64,000 nt of DNA from Bedellia somnulentella (taxonomy: Eukaryota > Arthropoda > Insecta > Lepidoptera > Bedelliidae): NCBI GenBank assembly GCA_963576735.1, contig OY755173.1:4868873-4932872 (forward strand), written 5' to 3'. Of this stretch, positions 1 through 11,934 are shown piece after piece. A model generated the notes under the pieces. The model searched no databases. It saw nothing but the letters and a program-made list of their open reading frames with translations, and was not told the DNA's origin. The translations under genes were made by a program, and so were the position numbers. The stretch's first letter is position 1; every line of letters begins with the position of its first letter.

Positions 1-192
1 CTGTCACATGACTAAGTACAACTCAGCCATGTGGGTTTCCTCACGATGTTTTCCCTCACCGTTAGCAACCATGATAAATTAACCACACATATGACTTTAG
101 AAAAGACAAATTGGTGTAGGCCCGTCCCAGGATTGGAACTCACGCCCTTCTGTTTTTCGGGCGGGTGTTCTACCCACTGGACTATCATGTCG
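1..192 (-). repeat. tRNA-headed SINE, family S (copy cut by window edge)
   Basis: Family S reads, on its own strand, from a tRNA-like head through a body containing TTTGTCTTTTCTAAAGTC to a tail like GCGTGAACGTTTATG. Here the head is at about 105-192 on the minus strand and the tail lies beyond the window edge. The same body recurs at 3149-3521, 8918-9093, 9421-9792, 13857-14142, 16512-16860 and 62246-62386. Open frames across it are shadows of the repeat. Confidence 0.75.
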
Positions 193-204
193 CTCACTAT
201 CACC

Positions 205-312
205 GCATCGCCCAAAAATCCCTTAAAAGCCCCAATACCGGTCGTCGCCTCTTACGTACACCCATCGGTAGAAACAGGGTAGTGATATTCTAAGCCGACA
301 CTAAACGGCGCA
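205..312 (+). repeat. Partial family B repeat fused to the SINE head
   Basis: The segment begins CGCATCGCCCAAAAATC and ends with GCCGACACTAAACGGCG, the 3' half of family B (full copies at 1424-1672 and 5937-6192). It abuts the SINE head directly, so the two families are joined here without the 5' half of B. Confidence 0.65.
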
Positions 313-1423
313 TTTATTTTTTACACCTTATAAAATTGTCATGTCGCCCACAAATCATACAAAAGTTCTAAAATCGGTTATAGACATACGAGTACTCGAA
401 CTTGTCGTGTCAGCTACATATATCTGAAGTGTAATTACGTATTGTTTGTATACAGGTGACTGAAAGTTTTTTAGTCTTTTAATGTTCTCTATTTTGCTGC
501 ACATACTCGTAATAACGGCCTATAGTCTAAGCTGCTAGTTAAAATTTTAAATTGCTATAACGTGACTTGCCGGGCTCGGCTGGTGTAAACCCGAGCATGA
601 TATGAAAAACAGTTTGCTCCTAAATCGATTTCGTTGTTTGGGTTTACCATATCAGTAGACAGCTAAATTAGTTTAACTAATTATAGGAAGACGAAACTAT
701 CGCAGTACGTTTAATTTTGCACTAACATTGCCAAACTAAATATTTGTCGATAGGCTTTGTTTAGGGGCATTGCAGCCGAAATTGTAGTTTCGATTGTCGT
801 TTTTGGTTTTGGTTTGATATTGCTTTTGATATGCCGTTTTGCAACATTGACTAAATTTTGAAATTTGCTGTTGAAACCTTTAATTGGTACGTAAATCTTT
901 TCCGTGTACCTTGTAGATGTAATTATTTTCCGTGCTAATTGTGTTTCCTTTCTAAAAAGGTTAACTACGTAGCTTTTTTTCTTGGTTAGAACAGCAAACC
1001 GACTGGTCATCACCACTAAATCGACCTTAACGATGCAGATAAGAGTAGCCTCACTTTGATAACGGTTGCTAAATTACTATAGCTACCTTATCCGCTTCGT
1101 AAAGTATCTACATTGTTTTGTATGGGTTTCATAATGCCTCACTACACAATAACTATCCTTGTAAAATATAAGTACGCTTAATTTCTCATGGGGTGAGTAG
1201 ATATTGAAGAAACCTTAGTTTTTTAAAAAAATACGCTATCCAGAGCGGCGGTATTTTAGAAGTAGAATGTTTATCCTTAAGGGGGTGAAACGTAGGTGTA
1301 GGTGAAAGGGATTGGGGGAGGTAAAGTGTGTATCGAATAAAACGAATTTCAGAAACTAGTAACTTGAAGCTTGGAAATCGGTATAGGTGTTCCATTTGAT
1401 GACTGTTCATAACAGTAATGAAA
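313..1423. other. Non-genic stretch, one unrecognised open frame
   Basis: There is no recognisable gene here. A 101-codon minus-strand frame at 711-1016 encodes a lysine- and isoleucine-rich peptide with no motif I recognise. It has no obvious splice sites or promoter, so it may be chance or an old repeat remnant. Confidence 0.3.
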
Positions 1424-1672
1424 CATACATACATAAATATACCCACGGCCAGAAATCGCAAGAAGGGGAAGCCAGACCAGCAGAGCTAGTAACTCCTCAG
1501 CCACATTTGGAAGTTGATAGGGGACAAAATGGTAGAAATAAAGTATCTTTAGTGATGAGTTTCCAACCGCATAGCCCAAATACCACTTAAAAAAATCACA
1601 TACCCTTAGTCGCCTCTTATGATACCCAAGGGTAGAAAGGGGTAGTGACATTCTAAGCCAGCACTACACGGC
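1424..1672 (+). repeat. Family B dispersed repeat
   Basis: It starts in an (ATAC)n tract, continues with TACCCACGGCCAGAAATC, and ends GCACTACACGGC. The shared core includes CAACCGCATCGCCCAAA-like, CTTAGTCGCCTCTTA and GGGTAGAAA..GGGGTAGTG blocks. About ten copies lie in the window in both orientations. The (ATAC)n end and uniform size suggest a SINE-like retroposon, though I see no clear tRNA promoter boxes. Confidence 0.7.
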
Positions 1673-1952
1673 AAATGTATGTAATGAAAGTGACCACTAA
1701 TATCAGAGTTTTAGAAATTTAACCCTAAAATGGAAAATGTGGTTGTAAAGATTAAATGTTCCCAAGTAGTTGGGAGTTTCTATAGGACTTCCTTGTTTTA
1801 AACTTAAAAATCACATGGTTTGGTTACAATCTAAAATGATTCGATTCATGAATTGAACTGACGACACAAAGTTATGAAAAATACTGTTATTCTAAATTAT
1901 TTGCTCAATATTCTTTGTACAAAGCAAAGCAAACAAAGTAGTAGGCAGTAGC

Positions 1953-2224
1953 AAAGTACCGAAACACAATGTCTAGTATAAGTGTATAAAAGGTTTTTGT
2001 TTTTTTTTTATAAAACGATATTATTGTTAGTTTAATTTAAACTTATTTTTTTTATGAAACGATATTATTGTTAGTTTAATTTAAACTAACAGTAATATCG
2101 TTTCATAAAAAAACCTTTTATAAACTTATACTAGACAGTTTAATTTAAACTAACAATAATATCGTTTCACAAAAAAAACAAAAACCTTTTATAAACTTAT
2201 ACTAGACATGTGTCTCGGTACTTT
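1953..2224. mobile_element. Nested palindromic MITE
   Basis: The ends are inverted: AAAGTACCGAAACACAATG at the left and the complement of a near-identical sequence at the right. TCTAGTATAAGT and GATATTATTGTTAGTTTAAT occur several times in both orientations. The element therefore contains a smaller palindrome that was duplicated. It has no coding capacity. Confidence 0.65.
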
Positions 2225-2910
2225 ATGTTGTTTTGATCTGTATTTATTATTATTTTTAGTTAGTGTCCTTACAAGGAGAATAAAGCATATTCTTTCTTTC
2301 GTTCTTTAACTCACTTGCAGTACCTGACTAAAAGGTTACTTGTCAGTTTGTCTATAATATTAGAGGCCGCAATCCTATGTGGTTATCCGTTCTCCTAACT
2401 TACCTTTTATCTTATTTACAAAATAGCTCTTTAATTCCGTCGGTGTCATACGAGGTGATAGAAGTGCTATTTATGGATAACCTCCTTTCGGATATTATAT
2501 TATTATATAAATTAGGTATATCTGTGAGTGTACGTAGGTAGTATTTTGCGAAATAAGTAATCTACGCTGATGTTGTTGCGGGTGAAACGCTGGGTATTAA
2601 AAAGTACATTTAAGTAGTTAAATGTATGTTCAATGACTTACTTACTTTACCTTATAACTCTATATACTTATTTAAAACTTTCAGTATTTATTTATTAAGG
2701 AAATCTGTCTAGCCCAATTAAAATTGGTAAATGATATGTTATGTCATCACGTCACAGAAGATTTCTGGATGCTACCTTCCCAAAATATATATAGGATTTC
2801 ATTTAGCTTGTTCTATTTTCCCACAAACAGTCGACACAATGGTGAACGCAGATAAAATATTAACTTAAAACTAAAGTACATGCCCTTCATAGACACGTCT
2901 TTTTACATTT
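2225..2910. other. AT-rich stretch without recognised features
   Basis: No open frame of note, no RNA gene and no repeat that I can match elsewhere in the window. Confidence 0.4.
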
Positions 2911-3120
2911 ATACATACATACATTTAAGCACGGCTTTAAATCCCTAGATGGGGTACCCAGAGCTTCGGAATAAGATATTTCACAACGATTGTGAAATAA
3001 AGGTTTTAATGAAGGGTCTCCAATCGCATCACCCAAAAATCACTTCAAAATCCCTAATACCCGTAGCCGCCTCTAACGAACACCCATGGAGTAGTGTTAT
3101 TCCAAGCCGAAACTAATACA
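2911..3120 (+). repeat. Family B dispersed repeat (diverged)
   Basis: An (ATAC)n start is followed by GCACGGCTTTAAATCC and GGGTCTCCAATCGCATCACCC, and it ends near TCCAAGCCGAAACTAATAC. It is more diverged than the 1424-1672 copy. Confidence 0.65.
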
Positions 3121-3148
3121 GCTTTTGTTGACACATGTTAGAGCTTAC

Positions 3149-3521
3149 ATAACATTTAACATAAACATAAACGTTCACGCCGTTTATCCCCGAAGGGGTT
3201 GGCAGATGTACCAATACTTCTGAACTCACATGGCAGCGCCATCTAGTGTCCAGAGAAGGTACCCACGTTTTGCTTAGACAGTATACTCACGTGATAGGGG
3301 GCAGGCCTATCGCCGTTTTTGTACGAATACACTGTCACATGACTAAGTACAATTCAGTCATGTGGGTTTCCTCACGATGTTTTCCCTCACCGTTAACAAC
3401 CATGATAAATTAACCACACATATGACTTTAGAAAAGACAAATTGGTGTAGGCCCGACCCAGGATTGGAACTCACGCCCTTCTGTTTACGGGCGGGTGTCC
3501 TACCCACTGGATTATCATGTC
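3149..3521 (-). repeat. Near full-length family S SINE
   Basis: On the minus strand the tRNA-like head (about 3430-3521) has a B-box-like AGTTCCAATCCT. The body ends in GTGAACGTTTATGTTTATG. This is one of the two most complete copies and shows that the head and tail belong to one unit of about 370 bp. Confidence 0.75.
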
Positions 3522-4903
3522 ATTGTCATGACATTTATATAATCCGTATATAATCATAAAAAACTGTATTTCCATTACGCGTCAAAAAGGGGTAAAAGTG
3601 GTCTTCAAAGCTTATCTTCCAATAAAATCTAACTACACTACTTATTAAAACCGCTCAGCACTAACTCCCTCCATTTTACGGAATCGTTTAAAAGTGGAAA
3701 ACTCGCTTTTAATTTATGAGGTCAAGGATTATGTTCAGCCGTTTAATAGGCAGTAGGCTCCTCGGCAACTATGATATGGTGAAGATTCGCAGTTACGTAC
3801 ACGCGATAACTTTCATATAACTTCGATTTACGTATATCCATTAGTCTTAATCTTATCAGACGGTTGGATGTCCACTGCACTTCCAATAGGCAATATAGTC
3901 ATTAGGACATACAGGGTTTATGGTAAATTATTATTCGCCATTTAGGCGAGAATCATTTGTGGGTTATTGGGTCGGCTTACTCTTCAATAAATTTGATTGT
4001 TAAGCCGTAAATTTAATTGTTTTTTCAATGATAACACTATTGATGGATTTATTTGATAACGATATCTTCCATCATCCTATAAAATAGTTTCTCAGATCTT
4101 AGACATCCCTTCACTACCACCACTAAAAAATCATATATCGATAAGAAATAAATAAAAATTAAAATCATTTATTTCGGAGTGTGACCATATCTTAGTAGGT
4201 TGGGTTCGTAACAATTTTACTAAAGTACTATATGTTAGTAAAAATACAAGAAAAAAAACATTTATAATTATTGGACAAAAGAGGTGTGAAAAAAAAAACA
4301 ATAGTTTATTTTCGCACCTCCTTGTCTCCTGGCAGCAGTCGACCCGGGTCCAGTGCAGCATGACGGCACTGTCCGTGTCCAACCTTGCCGCCTGCAAGAG
4401 GCTGTGCTGATGTTGCCAAATGTTCCGTTTCCGTCAAAGTTTTCATATTCGAAATTTGAATTCTATTTCCAGATTGTTTGTGTATTAGTTAGCTGTAATC
4501 TTTTATGTACTTAATTATCACTTATCGTTACCTTTAATTTTGATATTAATTTATCTATTTTATTTTATTATATCAATTAATTTATTTATGAATGGCAACA
4601 ATAAATCACTCAAGCCCTCAACTGCCCAAAATAACTTTAATCAATGCATTTTAATTATGAAATACTAAGTTATAGGTATATTAAATAAACAGTTTCATAA
4701 ATTTTAGTTGTTTTTTTTAAATATAATATATTTTCATTACAATTGATAATTATTTAAATTGCATTTGATAATTATTAAATTAAAAATCCAATCATTCAAA
4801 ATATTTAAAAATCGAACAAAATTACATGGTTGAAATATTTCTGACTAATCTTGCGCACCACAAATTATTTTCTTCGATTACTTAGTGTTATTATTTCAAA
4901 AGC
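3522..4903. other. AT-rich non-genic stretch
   Basis: No convincing gene is visible. An 88-codon minus-strand frame (4131-4397) has no recognisable motif. Homopolymer-rich sequence at 4440-4850 resembles ordinary intergenic or intronic DNA. Confidence 0.4.
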
Positions 4904-4984
4904 ATGGATTTACTGCAAACATATCAATACACATTATTGTTGGAGTGGTACGAAGAATGGGATGCGCTAAATAAGCGTATATGG
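4904..4984 (+). CDS. Candidate short first coding exon
   Basis: An ATG in good context (AGCATGG) opens 27 codons, beginning MDLLQTYQYT and ending KRIW, which run straight into a consensus donor, gtaagt at 4985. The exon ends in phase 0 and the sequence is more coding-like than its AT-rich surroundings. I do not recognise the peptide. It could be an alternative first exon of the downstream Rbfox1 gene, whose 5' exons also join in phase 0, or the start of an unrelated gene, or chance. No partner exon was found nearby. Confidence 0.35.
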
Positions 4985-5532
4985 GTAAGTACCTAGTTTT
5001 TATTTGTTTTAAAGGCCATAAATAATCCGAGCCGGCATAACTAGTGATATGAAGTTAGTTTTTCGTTAGTATACTATAATACGTGAGGTCTACTAATTAT
5101 CTTCTAAACAAATATGATTTCATAGATTCCTATGGTTGCATCTATATTTAATTCATCTTGTAACGCAATTGTTGCTTCTATCATAATGTCAGCTTTTTAT
5201 TTATTCCTTGACTAGCATAACTTCGCTATGAAATTTTAGCTTATAATTAGCACTAACCTATTTCTTCCTGCGGCTGCGACAAGGGATTTGGGACATTTGA
5301 AGTGGTTTTGCGTTATGTGAACTTCTGGACTGAAGACCTTTCGCAAACCATCAAAATATTTTTTTTCACATTGAATTTCGAAAAGTGGCTAAAGAGTCTC
5401 TACTTCCGAAGCTCAAGTTACCCCCTTTCGGAAAGTAATTGCCGTGAGTATATGAAAGTATAACCTTAACTAGCGATCCGCTCGTGTCGTGGGATAGAAA
5501 GCGATTTGCTTATATATTAAAAATGGTTCCCA

Positions 5533-5581
5533 TTGGGGTAGGCAGAGACTATAGATCGCCACTTTGCACGATCCTGGTAAA
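5533..5581 (+). repeat. Family C repeat fragment
   Basis: The block GGGGTAGGCAGAGACTATAG followed by ATCGCCACTTTGCACGATCC recurs at 56228-56276 and, inverted, at 62400-62470. It is a short conserved piece of another dispersed family. Confidence 0.6.
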
Positions 5582-5936
5582 TCAGAGCATTCAGGTTAAC
5601 AAAGCCCTAGCTTTCGAATACAGATATAAATACACTAGAATGTCCTCAACAAAGTGCATAAAAAATGCATTAAACGTTTTTATTACACTATCAAAGTAGA
5701 TAGATACCAAAGTGACCATATGAATACTTATATGTAAGGTAAACAAAGTTTCCCAAAACTTTGTTTCGTTAGTAGCTCATAGTTTAGGTTTTGGTTTATT
5801 TGACGAGCAACTATTTAAGGTTTACTGTAAACTCATTCTCTTTTGATCTTTGAAGTGTGTTCTGTTTTATGTGTTTGTGGTTTATTATGTGTCTGGTGTG
5901 GCTGTTTCATTGTTATATAGCAACAATAATAAATAA

Positions 5937-6192
5937 TACATACATACATACATACATATACTCACGGCCATAAATCCCTTAACGGGGTAGCCAGAGCTTT
6001 GGAATGAAAAATTCCTCAGCCACTTTTGGAAGTTGATTGGGAAAAGATGGTTATAATAAATGTTTTTGGTGACGGGTCTCCAACCACATCGCCCAAAAAT
6101 CACTTAAAAAGCCCCCTATACCCTTAGTCGCCTCTTACGATCACCCACGGGTAGAAATGGGGTAGTGTTATTCTAAGCCGACACTACACGGC
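5937..6192 (+). repeat. Family B dispersed repeat (well preserved)
   Basis: This copy has the full architecture: (ATAC)n, TACTCACGGCCATAAATCCC, CCTCAGCCACTTTTGGAAG, CAACCACATCGCCCAAAAAT, and an end at CCGACACTACACGGC. It makes a good reference copy for the family. Confidence 0.75.
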
Positions 6193-6252
6193 AAAATTAC
6201 TTTATTCTTAAAAGTGTTAGTATGAAATAATATGTTTATTGTTTGCTTTTTT

Positions 6253-6905
6253 AACCGACTTCAAAAAAAGGAGGTTCTCAGTTCGATTGTTTGTATGTAT
6301 GTATGTTTGTATGTATGTATGTATGTATAATTGTCCGCGATTATCTCGAGTTTGGCTTAAGCTATTTGGATGCGGTTTTCAGGACAGTATTCGTTACATT
6401 TAGGAGAAGGTTTTAGTGCCTTAACCGACCAAAAAAAGAAAGGAGGTTCTGTGTTTGACCTGTATGTATGTCTGTTGGTCCGCGATTATCTCACGTTTGG
6501 CTTAAGCTATTTGGATGCGGTTTTCAGAAAAGTATTCGTTACATTTAGGAGAAGGTTTTAGTGCCTTGACCGACCAAAAAAAGAAAGGAGGTTCTGTGTT
6601 TGACCTGTATGTATGTCATTTGGTCCGCGATTATCTCACGTTTGGCTTAAGCTATTTGGATGCGGTTTTCAGAAAAGTATTCGTTACATTTAGGAGAAGG
6701 TTTTAGTGCCTTGACCGACCAAAAAAAGAAAGGAGGTTATGTGTTTGACCTGTATGTATGTGTGTTGGTCCGCGATTATCTTACGTTTGGCTTAAGCTAT
6801 TTGGATGCGGTTTTCAGAAAAGTATTCGCTACATTTAGAAGATGGGTTAAAAGTTCTTTAACCGACTCAAAAAAAAGGATGTTTCTTAGTTTGAAATATA
6901 AGTAT
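6253..6905 (+). repeat. Tandem array of about 145-bp units in a CCGACTTCAAAAA-type element
   Basis: The sequence opens with AACCGACTTCAAAAAAAGG and a (GTAT)n tract, then repeats a unit of about 145 bp. The word CCGCGATTATCT appears at about 6336, 6481, 6626 and 6771, so there are roughly three and a half units. Each holds GGATGCGGTTTTCAG and CATTTAG. Open frames of 63-97 codons in each unit arise because 145 is not a multiple of three and stop codons happen to be rare; I do not consider them genes. Confidence 0.75.
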
Positions 6906-7703
6906 GTAAGTAAAGTTATCAATACTAGACAGAAATTTATCAATATATGTTAATAAAGTTTTTTTATTAGTAATAAACAGAGTTACTAAATTATTGAACA
7001 AAATAGTATATAAAAACATGAATAAATTACTCTTAATTATATTAAAGAAAAAAATATATATTGCAACATCATGTTTTTCATCCTGGTCATTTCAATCAAG
7101 GCGCTTTCGTCATGGGGAATTTCGCGCTTTCGGAATGGTCTTAACCATTTAAGAATTTCTTTGAATCTATATCACTTAACGCCATCTCATCAAGGGATTT
7201 TACTCGACTCAACGCTACATATATATAAGAGTGTTTCTTCGCATTTGTGATAGGTGAACTTCTCTTTGCTCATCTGTTTCCGCAGCAAGAGCAGCACGCT
7301 GACGATCTCTCTCATTCTGAAGGGCAAGCACGAGTTATCGACACGATAACGGTTAGAATGAGATGGCAGTATACGATACTAAGTAAGTGCGTAAAAGATG
7401 GCTTCTTTATCCCACGCGATAACTAGTTTAAATACGGCTCGTGCTTGCCCTGCTGAAGTCTTTGTTTTTTTTCGATGGGTGTTTCGTTCTCCCTTACGCG
7501 ACTTTTCCTTAAAGCATCCTTTGCTTTTCTATCTAGGCCCGCAGGTAAACAAAATAGTAACAAGTAAGCTAAAGTCATAATAACAAATATTATAACTACC
7601 TGTTAAAAAAACTATAAAATAAACGGACAGTAAAACTTATCTCTCAAAAACTATCACTAAAAAAACTCAGAGTGATTTAAGAACTTATCACTAAAAAGTA
7701 TAA
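6906..7703. other. Non-genic stretch
   Basis: I see no feature beyond the frame at 7398-7580, which encodes nothing recognisable. Two segments (GCACGAGTTATCGACACGATAAC and a later inverted look-alike near 7418-7450) are weakly palindromic. Confidence 0.3.
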
Positions 7704-8710
7704 AATAAAAAAGAAAAACAAAAACTTCAAATTAAAAACTAAACAGAAAAATTAAATATTATTATTTTTTATTTAAAAAAGAACCGCCTTCAAAAATCCA
7801 ACTGAAAAGTATAAAATAATTTTTATTTATTTTATTATGTACAACTCTATTCAACTTCTTCTTTTTGAAGTCGGTGCCAAACAGACAAATCCAAAATGAA
7901 AATTGCTACATAGAGAAAACCATACGAATAATAAATCAATCGATAGTGCCTCAACAACAGTAGGTAACACAATCGCGCTCAAAATCAAGAAATTTCTTCC
8001 GCTCGCAACGACGTCGCTTTATAAAGGATGGAATTGGGGGACAGTGAGCGGTGCTTAGCCTGGTGCGCATGCGTCGCACTCCGCAGAGAAATTATCATAA
8101 TATACATGTCACCGTAAAACTGTAAATACTAGTAAATTATAATTTTAGATAGATAGCGAGATAGTAAACTAACGTTAGGTTAGGTTATGTAAGATTATCA
8201 GATTTCAAACTAACGGAATTAACAATTCGACAGAGACATGCATGCACCGAGTTGGCACAACCAATACTTCTAACACTTTGTAAAAAGACGATCGAGAATC
8301 TAAATCACTACATAGCATAAAACAAAGTCGCTTTCTCTCTCCCTGTCTGGGATATACGGACATCTTTATGTATACTTTAATCTGTAAAACTACGAAAGGA
8401 AATTTTAATGCGATTTGTTTCATTAATTGATTAAAAAGGAAGGTTTATAAGGATGACATACGCTGATGGGGTGGAGAACTCACTCAACTTGGGCGGGCCA
8501 CTAATATTCGTTCTTCTTTGTCATGAAAATTGGTTTGGCACCGACTTCAAAAAGAAGAAGTTGAATAGAGTTGTACATAATAAAATAAATAAAAATTATT
8601 TTATACTTTTCAGTTGGATTTTTGAAGGCGGTTCTTTTTTAAATAAAAAATAATAATATTTAATTTTTCTGTTTAGTTTTTAATTTGAAGTTTTTGTTTT
8701 TCTTTTTTAT
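7704..8710. mobile_element. About 1-kb element with about 175-bp terminal inverted repeats
   Basis: The arm at 7704-7882 and the arm at 8533-8710 are inverted copies. Both hold the complement pair GAAGTCGGTGCCAAAC / GTTTGGCACCGACTTC and a long AT-rich stretch, with very few differences seen by eye. The 650-bp centre is different in character: it is less AT-rich, has TTTATAAAGG at about 8020, and has GTGCGCATGCGTCG at about 8068, one base off an NRF-1 palindrome. No transposase is visible, so this looks non-autonomous or like two inverted copies of a CCGACTTCAAAAA-type end. Confidence 0.6.
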
Positions 8711-8917
8711 TATGTATATTATCTAAGCAAATGCTGAACTCTGGCTGCCTTTTACTACAAGTTAATTAGGATAGTTTAAAAGTAAATACATATCAGATAC
8801 ATTTATCTACTTTGAAAGTTTCTTTGAAACGATTGACATAGAGAAAAATAGGTTTTAGTTAACTACGTCGTATTATGAATATTTTCCTGTTTTTTGAAGG
8901 AATTTGTATTGATGTAT

Positions 8918-9093
8918 TCGTACAAAACGGCGATAGGCCTGTTCCCTATCACGTGAGTACACTGTCTTAGCAAAACGTGGGTAACTTCTCTGGACACAAG
9001 ATGGCGCTGCCATGTGAGTGCAGAAGTATTGGTACCTCTGCCAACCCCTTCGAAGATAAACGGCGTGAACGTTTATGTTATGTAACGTTTATG
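8918..9093 (+). repeat. Family S SINE, headless tail half
   Basis: It runs from ACAAAACGGCGATAGGCCTG through GCCAACCCCTTCG to GCGTGAACGTTTATGTTATG. The tRNA-like head is missing, as expected for 5' truncation on retroposition. Confidence 0.7.
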
Positions 9094-9420
9094 TTACGTT
9101 GAAGGAATTTTGTATGATTTGTCAAGAAATTACTACTTTTCTCAAGGTCCAGACTCTTTAGTTCAGGAACCAGAAGATTATAGAGATACATTACACGTAA
9201 CTTTTAAACTAATTTACTATTCAGTTAAACTAATTTTACACCGCCAGTTTAGAATAAAAACTATGCCATTTCTTCTCAGCTTCGCCATACGAGCTTAAAC
9301 ATAATACTAATAAATATACGAGGCTTTTTATGTGCTTGTTTGACGATGCCGTTAGAAAAACCACCACCAACGATTCTTTATTGAACTCTTTTAACCCCTT
9401 CATAATAATAATAGCGGTAT

Positions 9421-9792
9421 GATAACATAACATAAATAATAATAAATGTTCACGCCGCATATCCCCGAAGGGGTTGGCAGAGGTACTAATACTTATGAAC
9501 ATCACGTGACATTGTCACCTGGTGTTCAGAGTACCCACGTTTTGCCTGGACAGTGTACTCACGTGATAGGGGGCAAGCCTATCGCCGTTTTCTACGAATA
9601 CACTGTCACATGACTAAGTACAACTCAGCCAAGTGGTTTTCCTCACGATGTTTTCCCTCACCGTTAAAAATCATGATAAATTAACCACACATATGTCTTT
9701 AGAAAAGACAAATTGGTGTAGGCCCGGCCCGGGATTTGAACACTAGTCGCTTGCACGATAACCGGTGTTCTACCCTTTGAGCTATCACGTCG
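9421..9792 (-). repeat. Family S SINE with a different tRNA-like head
   Basis: Body and tail match the 3149-3521 copy, but the head at about 9718-9792 has its own anticodon-arm region and a better B box (GTGTTCAAATCCC on the minus strand). Confidence 0.75.
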
Positions 9793-11934
9793 TATGATAA
9801 TTAAAGAAAAAATATCTATTAGGAGTATAATTACCATGGACAACGATTAACACACTTAGATAAAATACTGAGAAAGGAAAATGTCTGTGAATTTAAAAAA
9901 AAGTGGAGGAATTGCGTATCTAATATTGAACTACAAACAGAATGACCGAATAGTAAATTAGCGACCCGACACAGTTTTGCAGCATGGGTATCAAAGAATC
10001 ATTATTACAGTATGCATAATGTATGTCTCCGAACCTAGGGGCTCGAGCTTTAACAGCTACTACCGTGATAGTAGCCTGACCCATTAAGTACCCTTTGTAG
10101 CCATTCAAATCATCAACTGACGGACTATCAGGTTATTCACTCTACAATATCCTAAACAAACAGGAATAGATCTTACAAACTCAATTTGCAAGTATACGCC
10201 ACAGAATTCGAAGGCATGACCTCAGGGTGAATCTAAAGCTCTAACCGCTCGCCTTTATGCGATTATCACAAATTAAATTTTAACTATACGGGTCCAGACT
10301 AACTACAATACACCAACTCATATTATGTCCCCCCGAGAGGGTTTTAATCTGAACTACGGGGCCCATAGAATGAATTATATATTAAAGACACACATCGAAA
10401 CTTTATTATCTTCGCCTTATATTTCGGTCAAGGTGATTCAGTTTGCAAACTGTGTATTTTTGTGAGCGCACCCCTCAAGTATGCTAACATGGGATCGCAG
10501 GGTCATGAGCCTAACTCCTTTGCTAATAATACCAAGATAATACGCGCATGCATAACAAACAATAGCAGTTTAAAAAAATCTGATATAATTGCTACATACT
10601 GATGTGATAACAATAATTTATCATTCCAATCATGTACGTATTTATGTAAAATTTTTGGTTACACGAATGGTATTTAAAGAGCTCTTGTCGAAAATAGATT
10701 CATAAAATACATTCGTCAGAAGATGACATAAATAAATATGTACTGATGTAACTGGATTAAAATTATTATGATAATGCTACAGGATTGGGCCGACAGATAC
10801 TATTATGCAGAGCGCAATTTTTTACTGTCAACTTAGTCATCAGCGAAATATTAATATTATTAGGGCCTGCCTACTGGTTTGTGTGGTAAATGAACGGTAC
10901 ACACACAATGAAAAAAGGTTACTGAGATGAGGTGCGAGCAAGAAGAGAGACGTTATCCCTCCAGGAATGCGGGATTCGGGATCGGTAGGGAGCAGGACTT
11001 CATTGATTCAAATATGTCTCGGCTTTGTGAAAGAGATAGCTATACTCACTTACACCAACTTACACGGACGACTAAGAATAGTGGATGCTACTGACTACAC
11101 TGTGTACTGTACGACTCTACAAGTACACCACAGCCACCTAGGCTGTGTGTGGTGTGGTGTGACATGATAACTCCCAAACGCAATGCTAAAAATTAAAGTT
11201 ACCCTGTTTATTATACAAAATAGCCGTAGCCTCAATCTCAGATCTCACATGCATAGATGAAAAAGTAAAGACTTGGTTAATAGCACTCATGTTGTCGCTC
11301 TCATCATTAGCCCTCTCTTTTACAGTATATGTATCTATTAACAATAATTAGATAAAACAATATACGTTTAATTATGTATGTCCCATTGTAATTAAAATAT
11401 GTCAGTATTCTAAATAGGTTCATTTCTATTTCGGGTAGGCAACAAGAAAAATATATGCTATTGTTAAATTGTCCTGAATGAACGATTGATCGTAACTTAT
11501 TAGAGATAGAAATGAGGAACCCAGAGGAACCGTTCATTAATTTCTTTATAACGTATGGTGCACAATTATTTAATACAAAATAAATAGAATCTTTCTGAAA
11601 ACATTTTAAAGCATAAAGTGAAATTAATAATTACTCGTGATATTTAATTTTTATTTAGTCCTTAATTACATAAATGTGTCTTATGTTATTCAAACCAAAT
11701 GGTTAGTAATTTATCAATTACTAATGGCTATGACATATCTGTCATGAATTTTAAGTGCCTAAGAATGCCTCTGCCTGCCTATTTTGAAAAGCAGAAGGAA
11801 TAGGATAGATAGGAAGCTTACGGAGGAGAAGCGATGGAGATTTTTATCTCGCTCTTCATCTAAAATTAAAATCCCTTCGTCATAGGCAGACTCCGAGCGA
11901 ATCCGATCATTCATTTCTAGGGCTGGCTCAATAA
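9793..11934. other. Non-genic stretch
   Basis: Several open frames of 62-76 codons have no recognisable product. Short tRNA-like pieces may occur near 9960-10110 and 10205-10260 but are too degraded to call. A small palindrome (CACAGCC...GGCTGTG) lies near 11131-11148. Confidence 0.3.

Noticed and set aside
711..1016. 101-codon minus-strand open frame as a gene
   Set aside because: Lys/Ile-rich composition expected from AT-rich DNA, no motif, splice or promoter support; kept only as a note.
6370..6953. Three similar open frames of 63-97 codons
   Set aside because: They are the same frame seen in successive 145-bp tandem units, with no start context, no conserved domain and shifting phase between units.
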